Below, one piece after another: positions 11,506 through 24,770 of a DNA stretch of 64,000 bases. Within the stretch, counting starts at the first letter, position 1; each line of letters opens with the position of its first letter. Origin of the DNA: Escarpia spicata. Its lineage: Eukaryota; Annelida; Polychaeta; Sabellida; Siboglinidae. The position numbers and the translations under genes were made by a program. Under the pieces are notes generated by a model that saw only the letters and a program-made list of their open reading frames with translations, was not told the DNA's origin and did no database searches. The DNA lies in contig OZ023207.1 of NCBI GenBank assembly GCA_963995525.1, positions 186,001 to 250,000 of the forward strand. Direction: 5' to 3'.

Positions 11506-14500
11506 TTGACTTAACTTGTTGAATCATAGTCAGTGTAATTAAGCCATGCTGCTCTACTGCTGCTGGGTGGACAGTTGGTTATTGACACAAGTACAAATAC
11601 ATCAGGATCTTTTCACACCTCTCTTGTTTAGGTGGTCTAGGCCCGTTATATAGCTACTTCCCGTTGTAGCTACTTCCTGTTGTTTGACTTAACTTGTTGA
11701 ATCATAGTCAGTGTAATTAAGCCATGCTGCTCTACTGCTGCTGGGTGGACAGTTGGTTATTGACACAAGTACAAATACATCAGGATCTTTTCACACCTCT
11801 CTTGTTTAGGCAGTCTAGGCCCGTTATATAGCTACTTCCTGTTATAGCTACTTCCTGTTGTTTGACTTAACTTGTTGAATCATAGTCAGTGTAATTAAGC
11901 CATGCTGCTCTACTGCTGCTGGGTGGACAGTTGGTTATTGACACAAGTACAAATACATCAGGATCTTTTCACACCTCTCTTGTTTAGGCAGTCTAGGCCC
12001 GTTATATAGCTACTTCCCGTTGTAGCTACTTCCTGTTGTTTGACTTAACTTGTTGAATCATAGTCAGTGTAATTAAGCCATGCTGCTCTACTGCTGCTGG
12101 GTGGACAGTTGGTTATTGACACAAGTACAAATACATCAGGATCTTTTCACACCTCTCTTGTTTAGGCAGTCTAGGCCCGTTATATAGCTACTTCCTGTTG
12201 TAGCTACTTCCTGTTGTTTGACTTAACTTGTTGAATCATAGTCAGTGTAATTAAGCCATGCTGCTCTACTGCTGCTGGGTGGACAGTTGGTTATTGACAC
12301 AAGTACAAATACATCAGGATCTTTTCACACCTCTCTTGTTTAGGCAGTCTAGGCCCGTTATATAGCTACTTCCCGTTATAGCTACTTCCTGTTGTTTGAC
12401 TTAACTTGTTGAATCATAGTCAGTGTAATTAAGCCATGCTGCTCTACTGCTGCTGGGTGGACAGTTGGTTATTGACACAAGTACAAATACATCAGGATCT
12501 TTTCACACCTCTCTTGTTTAGGTGGTCTAGGCCCGTTATATAGCTACTTCCCGTTGTAGCTACTTCCTGTTGTTTGACTTAACTTGTTGAATCATAGTCA
12601 GTGTAATTAAGCCATGCTGCTCTACTGCTGCTGGGTGGACAGTTGGTTATTGACACAAGTACAAATACATCAGGATCTTTTCACACCTCTCTTGTTTAGG
12701 TGGTCTAGGCCCGTTATATAGCTACTTCCCGTTGTAGCTACTTCCTGTTGTTTGACTTAACTTGTTGAATCATAGTCAGTGTAATTAAGCCATGCTGCTC
12801 TACTGCTGCTGGGTGGACAGTTGGTTATTGACACAAGTACAAATACATCAGGATCTTTTCACACCTCTCTTGTTTAGGCAGTCTAGGCCCGTTATATAGC
12901 TACTTCCTGTTATAGCTACTTCCTGTTGTTTGACTTAACTTGTTGAATCATAGTCAGTGTAATTAAGCCATGCTGCTCTACTGCTGCTGGGTGGACAGTT
13001 GGTTATTGACACAAGTACAAATACATCAGGATCTTTTCACACCTCTCTTGTTTAGGCAGTCTAGGCCCGTTATATAGCTACTTCCCGTTGTAGCTACTTC
13101 CTGTTGTTTGACTTAACTTGTTGAATCATAGTCAGTGTAATTAAGCCATGCTGCTCTACTGCTGCTGGGTGGACAGTTGGTTATTGACACAAGTACAAAT
13201 ACATCAGGATCTTTTCACACCTCTCTTGTTTAGGCAGTCTAGGCCCGTTATATAGCTACTTCCTGTTGTAGCTACTTCCTGTTGTTTGACTTAACTTGTT
13301 GAATCATAGTCAGTGTAATTAAGCCATGCTGCTCTACTGCTGCTGGGTGGACAGTTGGTTATTGACACAAGTACAAATACATCAGGATCTTTTCACACCT
13401 CTCTTGTTTAGGCAGTCTAGGCCCGTTATATAGCTACTTCCCGTTATAGCTACTTCCTGTTGTTTGACTTAACTTGTTGAATCATAGTCAGTGTAATTAA
13501 GCCATGCTGCTCTACTGCTGCTGGGTGGACAGTTGGTTATTGACACAAGTACAAATACATCAGGATCTTTTCACACCTCTCTTGTTTAGGTGGTCTAGGC
13601 CCGTTATATAGCTACTTCCCGTTGTAGCTACTTCCTGTTGTTTGACTTAACTTGTTGAATCATAGTCAGTGTAATTAAGCCATGCTGCTCTACTGCTGCT
13701 GGGTGGACAGTTGGTTATTGACACAAGTACAAATACATCAGGATCTTTTCACACCTCTCTTGTTTAGGCAGTCTAGGCCCGTTATATAGCTACTTCCTGT
13801 TATAGCTACTTCCTGTTGTTTGACTTAACTTGTTGAATCATAGTCAGTGTAATTAAGCCATGCTGCTCTACTGCTGCTGGGTGGACAGTTGGTTATTGAC
13901 ACAAGTACAAATACATCAGGATCTTTTCACACCTCTCTTGTTTAGGCAGTCTAGGCCCGTTATATAGCTACTTCCCGTTGTAGCTACTTCCTGTTGTTTG
14001 ACTTAACTTGTTGAATCATAGTCAGTGTAATTAAGCCATGCTGCTCTACTGCTGCTGGGTGGACAGTTGGTTATTGACACAAGTACAAATACATCAGGAT
14101 CTTTTCACACCTCTCTTGTTTAGGCAGTCTAGGCCCGTTATATAGCTACTTCCTGTTGTAGCTACTTCCTGTTGTTTGACTTAACTTGTTGAATCATAGT
14201 CAGTGTAATTAAGCCATGCTGCTCTACTGCTGCTGGGTGGACAGTTGGTTATTGACACAAGTACAAATACATCAGGATCTTTTCACACCTCTCTTGTTTA
14301 GGTGGTCTAGGCACGTTATATAGCTACTTCCCGTTGTAGCTACTTCCTGTTGTTTGACTTAACTTGTTGAATCATAGTCAGTGTAATTAAGCCATGCTGC
14401 TCTACTGCTGCTGGGTGGACAGTTGGTTATTGACACAAGTACAAATACATCAGGATCTTTTCACACCTCTCTTGTTTAGGCAGTCTAGGCCCGTTATATA

Positions 14501-17500
14501 GCTACTTCCCGTTGTAGCTACTTCCTGTTGTTTGACTTAACTTGTTGAATCATAGTCAGTGTAATTAAGCCATGCTGCTCTACTGCTGCTGGGTGGACAG
14601 TTGGTTATTGACACAAGTACAAATACATCAGGATCTTTTCACACCTCTCTTGTTTAGGCAGTCTAGGCCCGTTATATAGCTACTTCCCGTTGTAGCTACT
14701 TCCTGTTGTTTGACTTAACTTGTTGAATCATAGTCAGTGTAATTAAGCCATGCTGCTCTACTGCTGCTGGGTGGACAGTTGGTTATTGACACAAGTACAA
14801 ATACATCAGGATCTTTTCACACCTCTCTTGTTTAGGTGGTCTAGGCCTGTTATATAGCTACTTCCCTTTGTAGCTACTTCCTGTTGTTTGACTTAACTTG
14901 TTGAATCATAGTCAGTGTAATTAAGCCATGCTGCTCTACTGCTGCTGGGTGGACAGTTGGTTATTGACACAAGTACAAATACATCAGGATCTTTTCACAC
15001 CTCTCTTGTTTAGGTGGTCTAGGCCCGTTATATAGCTACTTCCCGTTGTAGCTACTTCCTGTTGTTTGACTTAACTTGTTGAATCATAGTCAGTGTAATT
15101 AAGCCATGCTGCTCTACTGCTGCTGGGTGGACAGTTGGTTATTGACACAAGTACAAATACATCAGGATCTTTTCACACCTCTCTTGTTTAGGCAGTCTAG
15201 GCCCGTTATATAGCTACTTCCCGTTGTAGCTACTTCCTGTTGTTTGACTTAACTTGTTGAATCATAGTCAGTGTAATTAAGCCATGCTGCTCTACTGCTG
15301 CTGGGTGGACAGTTGGTTATTGACACAAGTACAAATACATCAGGATCTTTTCACACCTCTCTTGTTTAGGCAGTCTAGGCCCGTTATATAGCTACTTCCC
15401 GTTGTAGCTACTTCCTGTTGTTTGACTTAACTTGTTGAATCATAGTCAGTGTAATTAAGCCATGCTGCTCTACTGCTGCTGGGTGGACAGTTGGTTATTG
15501 ACACAAGTACAAATACATCAGGATCTTTTCACACCTCTCTTGTTTAGGTGGTCTAGGCCTGTTATATAGCTACTTCCCGTTGTAGCTACTTCCTGTTGTT
15601 TGACTTAACTTGTTGAATCATAGTCAGTGTAATTAAGCCATGCTGCTCTACTGCTGCTGGGTGGACAGTTGGTTATTGACACAAGTACAAATACATCAGG
15701 ATCTTTTCACACCTCTCTTGTTTAGGTGGTCTAGGCCCGTTATATAGCTACTTCCGGTTATAGCTACTTCCTGTTGTTTGACTTATCTTGTTGAATCATA
15801 GTCAGTGTAATTAAGCCATGCTGCTCTACTGCTGCTGGGTGGACAGTTGGTTATTGACACAAGTACTAATACATCAGGATCTTTTCACACCTCTCTTGTT
15901 TAGGTGGTCTAGGCCCGTTATATAGCTACTTCCCGTTGTAGCTACTTCCTGTTGTTTGACTTATCTTGTCGAATCATAGTCAGTGTAATTAAGCCATGCT
16001 GCTCTACTGCTGCTGGGTGGACAGTTGGTTATTGACACAAGTACAAATACATCAGGATCTTTTCACACCTCTCTTGTTTAGGCAGTCTAGGCCCGTTATA
16101 TAGCTACTTCCCGTTGTAGCTACTTCCTGTTGTTTGACTTAACTTGTTGAATCATAGTCAGTGTAATTACGCCATGCTGCTCTACTGCTGCTGGGTGGAC
16201 AGTTGGTTATTGACACAAGTACAAATACATCAGGATCTTTTCACACCTCTCTTGTTTAGGTGGTCTAGGCCCGTTATATAGCTACTTCCCATTGTAGCTA
16301 CTTCCTGTTGTTTGACTTAACTTGTTGAATCATAGTCAGTGTAATTAAGCCATGCTGCTCTACTGCTGCTGGGTGGACAGTTGGTTATTGACACAAATAC
16401 AAATACATCAGGATCTTTTCACACCTCTCTTGTTTAGGTGGTCTAGGCCCGTTATATAGCTACTTCCCGTTATAGCTACTTCCTGTTGTTTGACTTAATT
16501 TGTTGAATCATAGTCAGTGTAATTAAGCCATGCTGCTCTACTGCTGCTGGGTGGACAGTTGGTTATTGACACAAGTACAAATACATCAGGATCTTTTCAC
16601 ACCTCTCTTGTTTAGGCAGTCTAGGCCCGTTATATAGCTACTTCCTGTTATAGCTACTTCCTGTTGTTTGACTTAACTTGTTGAATCATAGTCAGTGTAA
16701 TTAAGCCATGCTGCTCTACTGCTGCTGGGTGGACAGTTGGTTATTGACACAAGTACAAATACATCAGGATCTTTTCACACCTCTCTTGTTTAGGCAGTCT
16801 AGGCCCGTTATATAGCTACTTCCCGTTGTAGCTACTTCCTGTTGTTTGACTTAACTTGTTGAATCATAGTCAGTGTAATTAAGCCATGCTGCTCTACTGC
16901 TGCTGGGTGGACAGTTGGTTATTGACACAAGTACAAATACATCAGGATCTTTTCACACCTCTCTTGTTTAGGCAGTCTAGGCCCGTTATATAGCTACTTC
17001 CTGTTGTAGCTACTTCCTGTTGTTTGACTTAACTTGTTGAATCATAGTCAGTGTAATTAAGCCATGCTGCTCTACTGCTGCTGGGTGGACAGTTGGTTAT
17101 TGACACAAGTACAAATACATCAGGATCTTTTCACACCTCTCTTGTTTAGGCAGTCTAGGCCCGTTATATAGCTACTTCCCGTTATAGCTACTTCCTGTTG
17201 TTTGACTTAACTTGTTGAATCATAGTCAGTGTAATTAAGCCATGCTGCTCTACTGCTGCTGGGTGGACAGTTGGTTATTGACACAAGTACAAATACATCA
17301 GGATCTTTTCACACCTCTCTTGTTTAGGTGGTCTAGGCCCGTTATATAGCTACTTCCCGTTGTAGCTACTTCCTGTTGTTTGACTTAACTTGTTGAATCA
17401 TAGTCAGTGTAATTAAGCCATGCTGCTCTACTGCTGCTGGGTGGACAGTTGGTTATTGACACAAGTACAAATACATCAGGATCTTTTCACACCTCTCTTG

Positions 17501-20500
17501 TTTAGGTGGTCTAGGCCCGTTATATAGCTACTTCCCGTTGTAGCTACTTCCTGTTGTTTGACTTAACTTGTTGAATCATAGTCAGTGTAATTAAGCCATG
17601 CTGCTCTACTGCTGCTGGGTGGACAGTTGGTTATTGACACAAGTACAAATACATCAGGATCTTTTCACACCTCTCTTGTTTAGGCAGTCTAGGCCCGTTA
17701 TATAGCTACTTCCTGTTATAGCTACTTCCTGTTGTTTGACTTAACTTGTTGAATCATAGTCAGTGTAATTAAGCCATGCTGCTCTACTGCTGCTGGGTGG
17801 ACAGTTGGTTATTGACACAAGTACAAATACATCAGGATCTTTTCACACCTCTCTTGTTTAGGCAGTCTAGGCCCGTTATATAGCTACTTCCCGTTGTAGC
17901 TACTTCCTGTTGTTTGACTTAACTTGTTGAATCATAGTCAGTGTAATTAAGCCATGCTGCTCTACTGCTGCTGGGTGGACAGTTGGTTATTGACACAAGT
18001 ACAAATACATCAGGATCTTTTCACACCTCTCTTGTTTAGGCAGTCTAGGCCCGTTATATAGCTACTTCCTGTTGTAGCTACTTCCTGTTGTTTGACTTAA
18101 CTTGTTGAATCATAGTCAGTGTAATTAAGCCATGCTGCTCTACTGCTGCTGGGTGGACAGTTGGTTATTGACACAAGTACAAATACATCAGGATCTTTTC
18201 ACACCTCTCTTGTTTAGGCAGTCTAGGCCCGTTATATAGCTACTTCCCGTTATAGCTACTTCCTGTTGTTTGACTTAACTTGTTGAATCATAGTCAGTGT
18301 AATTAAGCCATGCTGCTCTACTGCTGCTGGGTGGACAGTTGGTTATTGACACAAGTACAAATACATCAGGATCTTTTCACACCTCTCTTGTTTAGGTGGT
18401 CTAGGCCCGTTATATAGCTACTTCCCGTTGTAGCTACTTCCTGTTGTTTGACTTAACTTGTTGAATCATAGTCAGTGTAATTAAGCCATGCTGCTCTACT
18501 GCTGCTGGGTGGACAGTTGGTTATTGACACAAGTACAAATACATCAGGATCTTTTCACACCTCTCTTGTTTAGGCAGTCTAGGCCCGTTATATAGCTACT
18601 TCCTGTTATAGCTACTTCCTGTTGTTTGACTTAACTTGTTGAATCATAGTCAGTGTAATTAAGCCATGCTGCTCTACTGCTGCTGGGTGGACAGTTGGTT
18701 ATTGACACAAGTACAAATACATCAGGATCTTTTCACACCTCTCTTGTTTAGGCAGTCTAGGCCCGTTATATAGCTACTTCCCGTTGTAGCTACTTCCTGT
18801 TGTTTGACTTAACTTGTTGAATCATAGTCAGTGTAATTAAGCCATGCTGCTCTACTGCTGCTGGGTGGACAGTTGGTTATTGACACAAGTACAAATACAT
18901 CAGGATCTTTTCACACCTCTCTTGTTTAGGCAGTCTAGGCCCGTTATATAGCTACTTCCTGTTGTAGCTACTTCCTGTTGTTTGACTTAACTTGTTGAAT
19001 CATAGTCAGTGTAATTAAGCCATGCTGCTCTACTGCTGCTGGGTGGACAGTTGGTTATTGACACAAGTACAAATACATCAGGATCTTTTCACACCTCTCT
19101 TGTTTAGGTGGTCTAGGCACGTTATATAGCTACTTCCCGTTGTAGCTACTTCCTGTTGTTTGACTTAACTTGTTGAATCATAGTCAGTGTAATTAAGCCA
19201 TGCTGCTCTACTGCTGCTGGGTGGACAGTTGGTTATTGACACAAGTACAAATACATCAGGATCTTTTCACACCTCTCTTGTTTAGGCAGTCTAGGCCCGT
19301 TATATAGCTACTTCCCGTTGTAGCTACTTCCTGTTGTTTGACTTAACTTGTTGAATCATAGTCAGTGTAATTAAGCCATGCTGCTCTACTGCTGCTGGGT
19401 GGACAGTTGGTTATTGACACAAGTACAAATACATCAGGATCTTTTCACACCTCTCTTGTTTAGGCAGTCTAGGCCCGTTATATAGCTACTTCCCGTTGTA
19501 GCTACTTCCTGTTGTTTGACTTAACTTGTTGAATCATAGTCAGTGTAATTAAGCCATGCTGCTCTACTGCTGCTGGGTGGACAGTTGGTTATTGACACAA
19601 GTACAAATACATCAGGATCTTTTCACACCTCTCTTGTTTAGGTGGTCTAGGCCTGTTATATAGCTACTTCCCTTTGTAGCTACTTCCTGTTGTTTGACTT
19701 AACTTGTTGAATCATAGTCAGTGTAATTAAGCCATGCTGCTCTACTGCTGCTGGGTGGACAGTTGGTTATTGACACAAGTACAAATACATCAGGATCTTT
19801 TCACACCTCTCTTGTTTAGGTGGTCTAGGCCCGTTATATAGCTACTTCCCGTTGTAGCTACTTCCTGTTGTTTGACTTAACTTGTTGAATCATAGTCAGT
19901 GTAATTAAGCCATGCTGCTCTACTGCTGCTGGGTGGACAGTTGGTTATTGACACAAGTACAAATACATCAGGATCTTTTCACACCTCTCTTGTTTAGGCA
20001 GTCTAGGCCCGTTATATAGCTACTTCCCGTTGTAGCTACTTCCTGTTGTTTGACTTAACTTGTTGAATCATAGTCAGTGTAATTAAGCCATGCTGCTCTA
20101 CTGCTGCTGGGTGGACAGTTGGTTATTGACACAAGTACAAATACATCAGGATCTTTTCACACCTCTCTTGTTTAGGCAGTCTAGGCCCGTTATATAGCTA
20201 CTTCCCGTTGTAGCTACTTCCTGTTGTTTGACTTAACTTGTTGAATCATAGTCAGTGTAATTAAGCCATGCTGCTCTACTGCTGCTGGGTGGACAGTTGG
20301 TTATTGACACAAGTACAAATACATCAGGATCTTTTCACACCTCTCTTGTTTAGGTGGTCTAGGCCTGTTATATAGCTACTTCCCGTTGTAGCTACTTCCT
20401 GTTGTTTGACTTAACTTGTTGAATCATAGTCAGTGTAATTAAGCCATGCTGCTCTACTGCTGCTGGGTGGACAGTTGGTTATTGACACAAGTACAAATAC

Positions 20501-22612
20501 ATCAGGATCTTTTCACACCTCTCTTGTTTAGGTGGTCTAGGCCCGTTATATAGCTACTTCCGGTTATAGCTACTTCCTGTTGTTTGACTTATCTTGTTGA
20601 ATCATAGTCAGTGTAATTAAGCCATGCTGCTCTACTGCTGCTGGGTGGACAGTTGGTTATTGACACAAGTACTAATACATCAGGATCTTTTCACACCTCT
20701 CTTGTTTAGGTGGTCTAGGCCCGTTATATAGCTACTTCCCGTTGTAGCTACTTCCTGTTGTTTGACTTATCTTGTCGAATCATAGTCAGTGTAATTAAGC
20801 CATGCTGCTCTACTGCTGCTGGGTGGACAGTTGGTTATTGACACAAGTACAAATACATCAGGATCTTTTCACACCTCTCTTGTTTAGGCAGTCTAGGCCC
20901 GTTATATAGCTACTTCCCGTTGTAGCTACTTCCTGTTGTTTGACTTAACTTGTTGAATCATAGTCAGTGTAATTACGCCATGCTGCTCTACTGCTGCTGG
21001 GTGGACAGTTGGTTATTGACACAAGTACAAATACATCAGGATCTTTTCACACCTCTCTTGTTTAGGTGGTCTAGGCCCGTTATATAGCTACTTCCCATTG
21101 TAGCTACTTCCTGTTGTTTGACTTAACTTGTTGAATCATAGTCAGTGTAATTAAGCCATGCTGCTCTACTGCTGCTGGGTGGACAGTTGGTTATTGACAC
21201 AAATACAAATACATCAGGATCTTTTCACACCTCTCTTGTTTAGGTGGTCTAGGCCCGTTATATAGCTACTTCCCGTTATAGCTACTTCCTGTTGTTTGAC
21301 TTAATTTGTTGAATCATAGTCAGTGTAATTAAGCCATGCTGCTCTACTGCTGCTGGGTGGACAGTTGGTTATTGACACAAGTACAAATACATCAGGATCT
21401 TTTCACACCTCTCTTGTTTAGGTGGTCTAGGCCCGTTATATAGCTACTTCCCATTGTAGCTACTTCCTGTTGTTTGACTTAACTTGTTGAATCATAGTCA
21501 GTGTAATTAAGCCATGCTGCTCTACTGCTGCTGGGTGGACAGTTGGTTATTGACACAAGTACAAATACATCAGGATCTTTTCACACCTCTCTTGTTTAGG
21601 TGGTCTAGGCCCGTTATATAGCTACTTCCAGTTATAGCTACTTCCTGTTGTTTGACTTAACTTGTTGAATCATAGTCAGTGTAATTAAGCCATGCTGCTC
21701 TACTGCTGCTGGGTGGACAGTTGGTTATTGACACAAGTACAAATACATCAGGATCTTTTCACACCTCTCTTGTTTAGGTGGTCTAGGCCCGTTGTATAGC
21801 TACTTCCTGTTATAGCTACTTCCTGTTGTTTGACTTAACTTGTTGAATCATAGTCAGTGTAATTAAGCCATGCTGCTCTACTGCTGCTGGGTGGACAGTT
21901 GGTTATTGACACAAGTACAAATACATCAGGATCTTTTCACACCTCTCTTGTTTAGGTGGTCTAGGCCCGTTATATAGCTACTTCCCGTTATAGCTACTTC
22001 CTGTTGTTTGACTTAACTTGTTGAATCATAGTCAGTGTAATTAAGCCATGCTGCTCTACTGCTGCTGGGTGGACAGTTGGTTATTGACACAAGTACAAAT
22101 ACATCAGGATCTTTTCACACCTCTCTTGTTTAGGCAGTCTAGGCCCGTTATATAGCTACTTCCTGTTGTAGCTACTTCCTGTTGTTTGACTTAACTTGTT
22201 GAATCATAGTCAGTGTAATTAAGCCATGCTGCTCTACTGCTGCTGGGTGGACAGTTGGTTATTGACACAAGTACAAATACATCAGGATCTTTTCACACCT
22301 CTCTTGTTTAGGCAGTCTAGGCCCGTTATATAGCTACTTCCCGTTGTAGCTACTTCCTGTTGTTTGACTTAACTTGTTGAATCATAGTCAGTGTAATTAA
22401 GCCATGCTGCTCTACTGCTGCTGGGTGGACAGTTGGTTATTGACACAAGTACAAATACATCAGGATCTTTTCACACCTCTCTTGTTTAGGCAGTCTAGGC
22501 CGGTTATATAGCTACTTCCCGTTGTAGCTACTTCCTGTTGTTTGACTTAACTTGTTTAATCATAGTCAGTGTAATTAAGCCATGCTGCTCTACTGCTGCT
22601 GGGTGGACAGTT
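11506..22612. repeat. 178-bp satellite, main block, with 27-unit higher-order duplication
   Basis: About 62 head-to-tail copies of a 178-bp unit starting ttgacttaacttgttgaatc (11506, 11684, 11862 and so on). Units vary at a few diagnostic places: tggtctagg or cagtctagg, then cccgtt or cctgtt, then gtagct or atagct. The order of these variants is repeated exactly 4806 bp (27 units) later. Rare private variants also recur at this distance: gcacgtt (14311/19117), cttatcttgtcg (15961/20767), ttaatttgttg (16495/21301). The blocks at about 11690-16497 and 16497-21303 are therefore adjacent copies. The array is interrupted at 22612 by a CR1 insertion and resumes at 25208. Confidence 0.95.
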
Positions 22613-22707
22613 TAACAAGATTTAACAAGATTGCCACCCAGAGAATTGACTCTAGGTAGCAGGTGGACAAGGAAGCCCTTGGCTTTTCGAGAGTCCGACC
22701 TTTTTAT

Positions 22708-24204
22708 TTATGTGTATCCCGCCCGTCTGAGGTATGTGTCGATTTTATTTTTAAACATATTCACGCTACTAGCACCCACACAATCAGCAGGTAATCTGTT
22801 CCATTCATTTACAGTCCTTTGTGAAAATGAAAACTTTCTTATATCCAATCTACTCTGCTCCTTTGCTAATGCAAGATCATGTCCTCTAGTCCTTCTATCT
22901 TTCTTAACTGAGAAAAACATATTTCTATCAATATTTTCATAACCCTTCAATATTTTAAACACTTCTATCTGATCTCCTCTCAATCTCCTGGTCTCTAGTG
23001 TTGTTAAACCGCATTTTTTTAGGCGTATTTCATAACTAAGATCCCTCAGATTTTGTATCATTTTAGTTGCTCTCCTCTGCACTCTTTCTAGCATATCTAT
23101 GTCCTTCCTGCGATATGGCCTCCACGCTTGAATACAATATTCTAAATGAGGCCTAACTATTGTTTTGTACAGCGGTATTATTAGCTCTTTTTCCTTATAC
23201 GTTATGTTTCGCCTAATTAATCCAAGGATTTGATTTCCCTTTGAAGCTGCAATTCCGCACTGCTCTGAAATCTTCATATCAGCACTAACGGTTAACCCTA
23301 AGTCCTTTTCTTTTACAGTAGTACTTAGTGCAGTACCCCCCATTGTATATTCTACCTCTTCGTTCCCATGTCCTATGTGGAGGCATTTACATTTCCCAAA
23401 ATTGAACATCATTTGCCATTTTTCAGACCATTTCATCAACCTGTCAAGATCATCTTGAAAATGCTGTCTATCTCCATCACTTTTAATCCTTCTAAACACT
23501 TTTGTATCATCCGCAAATTTCAACACCTTGCTTGTTATTTCATCATCCAAATCGTTGATGTATATTAAGAATAATATAGGACCTAATACTGATCCCTGTG
23601 GTACCCCACTCAATACCGATTTCCAGTTTGAAGCCTCCCCATCAACTACTACACGTTGTCTTCTGTCAATCAGCCATTGTTCTATCCAGTTTATTATACC
23701 ATTTCCTATGCCATGGGCCTTTAGTTTAAGCAGTAATCTTTGATGTGGTACTTTGTCAAAAGCTTTTTGAAAATCTAAGTAGACGATATCTACTGGTGTT
23801 CCCTCATCTACCCACTTAGTGATGTCTTCCAAAAAACATAACATATTTGTTAAGCATGACCTCGCTTTAAAAAAACCATGTTGAGATGGGTTTATCAAGT
23901 TTTGTTTAACAAGAAAATCCACCATGTGATCTTTAATTAGTATTTCTAATAATTTACAAATCACTGATGTTAAACTCACTGGTCTATAGTTCTCTGACTT
24001 GTTTCTCGAACCTTTTTTGAATAACGGTATAACGTTTGCTTCTTTCCATTCTAAAGGAACCACTCCCTCTTCTAATGACAAGTTGAAAACTGTTGCAAGT
24101 GGTATGCTAATTTGTTCTACAATTTCCAATAGTAGTTTGGGTGGAATACCATCCACTCCAGGTGATTTATTTTCCTTCATAGCCCTTATTTTCTTAGCTA
24201 CCAT
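22708..24204 (-). CDS. CR1 ORF2 reverse transcriptase and C-terminal part (open frame)
   Basis: An uninterrupted 498-residue frame. RT motifs in order: NKSPGVDGIPP (12-22), FKKGSRNKSENYRPVSLTS (62-80), PSQHGFFKARSC (106-117), YLDFQKAFDKVPH with the first catalytic Asp (142-154), SGVPQGSVLGP (199-209) and the FADD active site (230-233). The CR1-type C-terminus follows (LERVQRRATKMI, KCGLTTLETRRLRGDQ, RTVNEWNRLPADCV) and ends RRAGYT. The first Met is a convenience: in a complete element this is the second half of a longer EN-RT polyprotein. All catalytic RT residues are present, but the copy lacks a complete endonuclease and an intact ORF1, so autonomous mobility is unlikely. Confidence 0.92.
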   Translation of the reverse strand: MVAKKIRAMKENKSPGVDGIPPKLLLEIVEQISIPLATVFNLSLEEGVVPLEWKEANVIPLFKKGSRNKSENYRPVSLTSVICKLLEILIKDHMVDFLVKQNLINPSQHGFFKARSCLTNMLCFLEDITKWVDEGTPVDIVYLDFQKAFDKVPHQRLLLKLKAHGIGNGIINWIEQWLIDRRQRVVVDGEASNWKSVLSGVPQGSVLGPILFLIYINDLDDEITSKVLKFADDTKVFRRIKSDGDRQHFQDDLDRLMKWSEKWQMMFNFGKCKCLHIGHGNEEVEYTMGGTALSTTVKEKDLGLTVSADMKISEQCGIAASKGNQILGLIRRNITYKEKELIIPLYKTIVRPHLEYCIQAWRPYRRKDIDMLERVQRRATKMIQNLRDLSYEIRLKKCGLTTLETRRLRGDQIEVFKILKGYENIDRNMFFSVKKDRRTRGHDLALAKEQSRLDIRKFSFSQRTVNEWNRLPADCVGASSVNMFKNKIDTYLRRAGYT

Positions 24205-24227
24205 TTCCGGGGTTACAATTAATTGTC

Positions 24228-24770
24228 CTAAATAGTCTGAATAATAATACAGTCCCGTTTGCTTACTTCCCTTATAACGTTTTGTATTTTTTCATTCTCT
24301 TCTATGCTTATGTTTGGACTTCGATAAACCAACCCAACCGTCAACGTTGAGTTTCCTGTAACTATGTTACACCAAACAGCTTCTTCGCAATCTGCTTCTC
24401 TTTCTAATTTTATTTCATAAGCCTGAATAGATTCTTTAATATATAAAATAACTCCACCTCCCTTTCTTCCTATTCTATCTTTTCTAAACATTACATATCC
24501 TGTCAGTCCCAATTCAGCATCTGATATATCGGTGGTGGTCCAGGATTCGGTTATACCTATTATATGAGGGTCAATATCTTCTACCATAATGTTTAGTTCA
24601 TTTCTTTTGTTTACTATACTCCTTGCATTTAAACAAACACATTTATATCCAGCTTCAGAAGAGTTTTCCAGACTGTTATTTGCTGATTTATTTGTGCTGT
24701 CTTTATCTATGCCTCCATTTTCAGGCTTTTCTGTGATTCCCCCCTGCGAATCTAGTTTAAATAGATGCAA
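24228..24770 (-). pseudogene. CR1 ORF2 endonuclease, N-terminal part, internally deleted
   Basis: The frame begins in a short overlap with the end of ORF1 and encodes the first half of the apurinic-like endonuclease: CLNARSIVNKRNELNIM, ITESW (catalytic Glu), GYVMFRKDRIGRKGGGVILY and VGLVYRSPNIS. It stops just before the GDFNH block. After SKRDCIII the sequence jumps to the start of the RT domain, about 24235, in a different frame. The missing piece, present in the related copy at 33726-37330, includes the GDFN and Asp-His catalytic motifs and the linker. Confidence 0.85.

Noticed and set aside
7095..22612. 162- and 178-bp satellites as centromeric DNA
   Set aside because: Unit lengths are nucleosome-like, but the arrays are short, neighbour many other families, and lie in a region with a host exon; nothing here shows centromere function.
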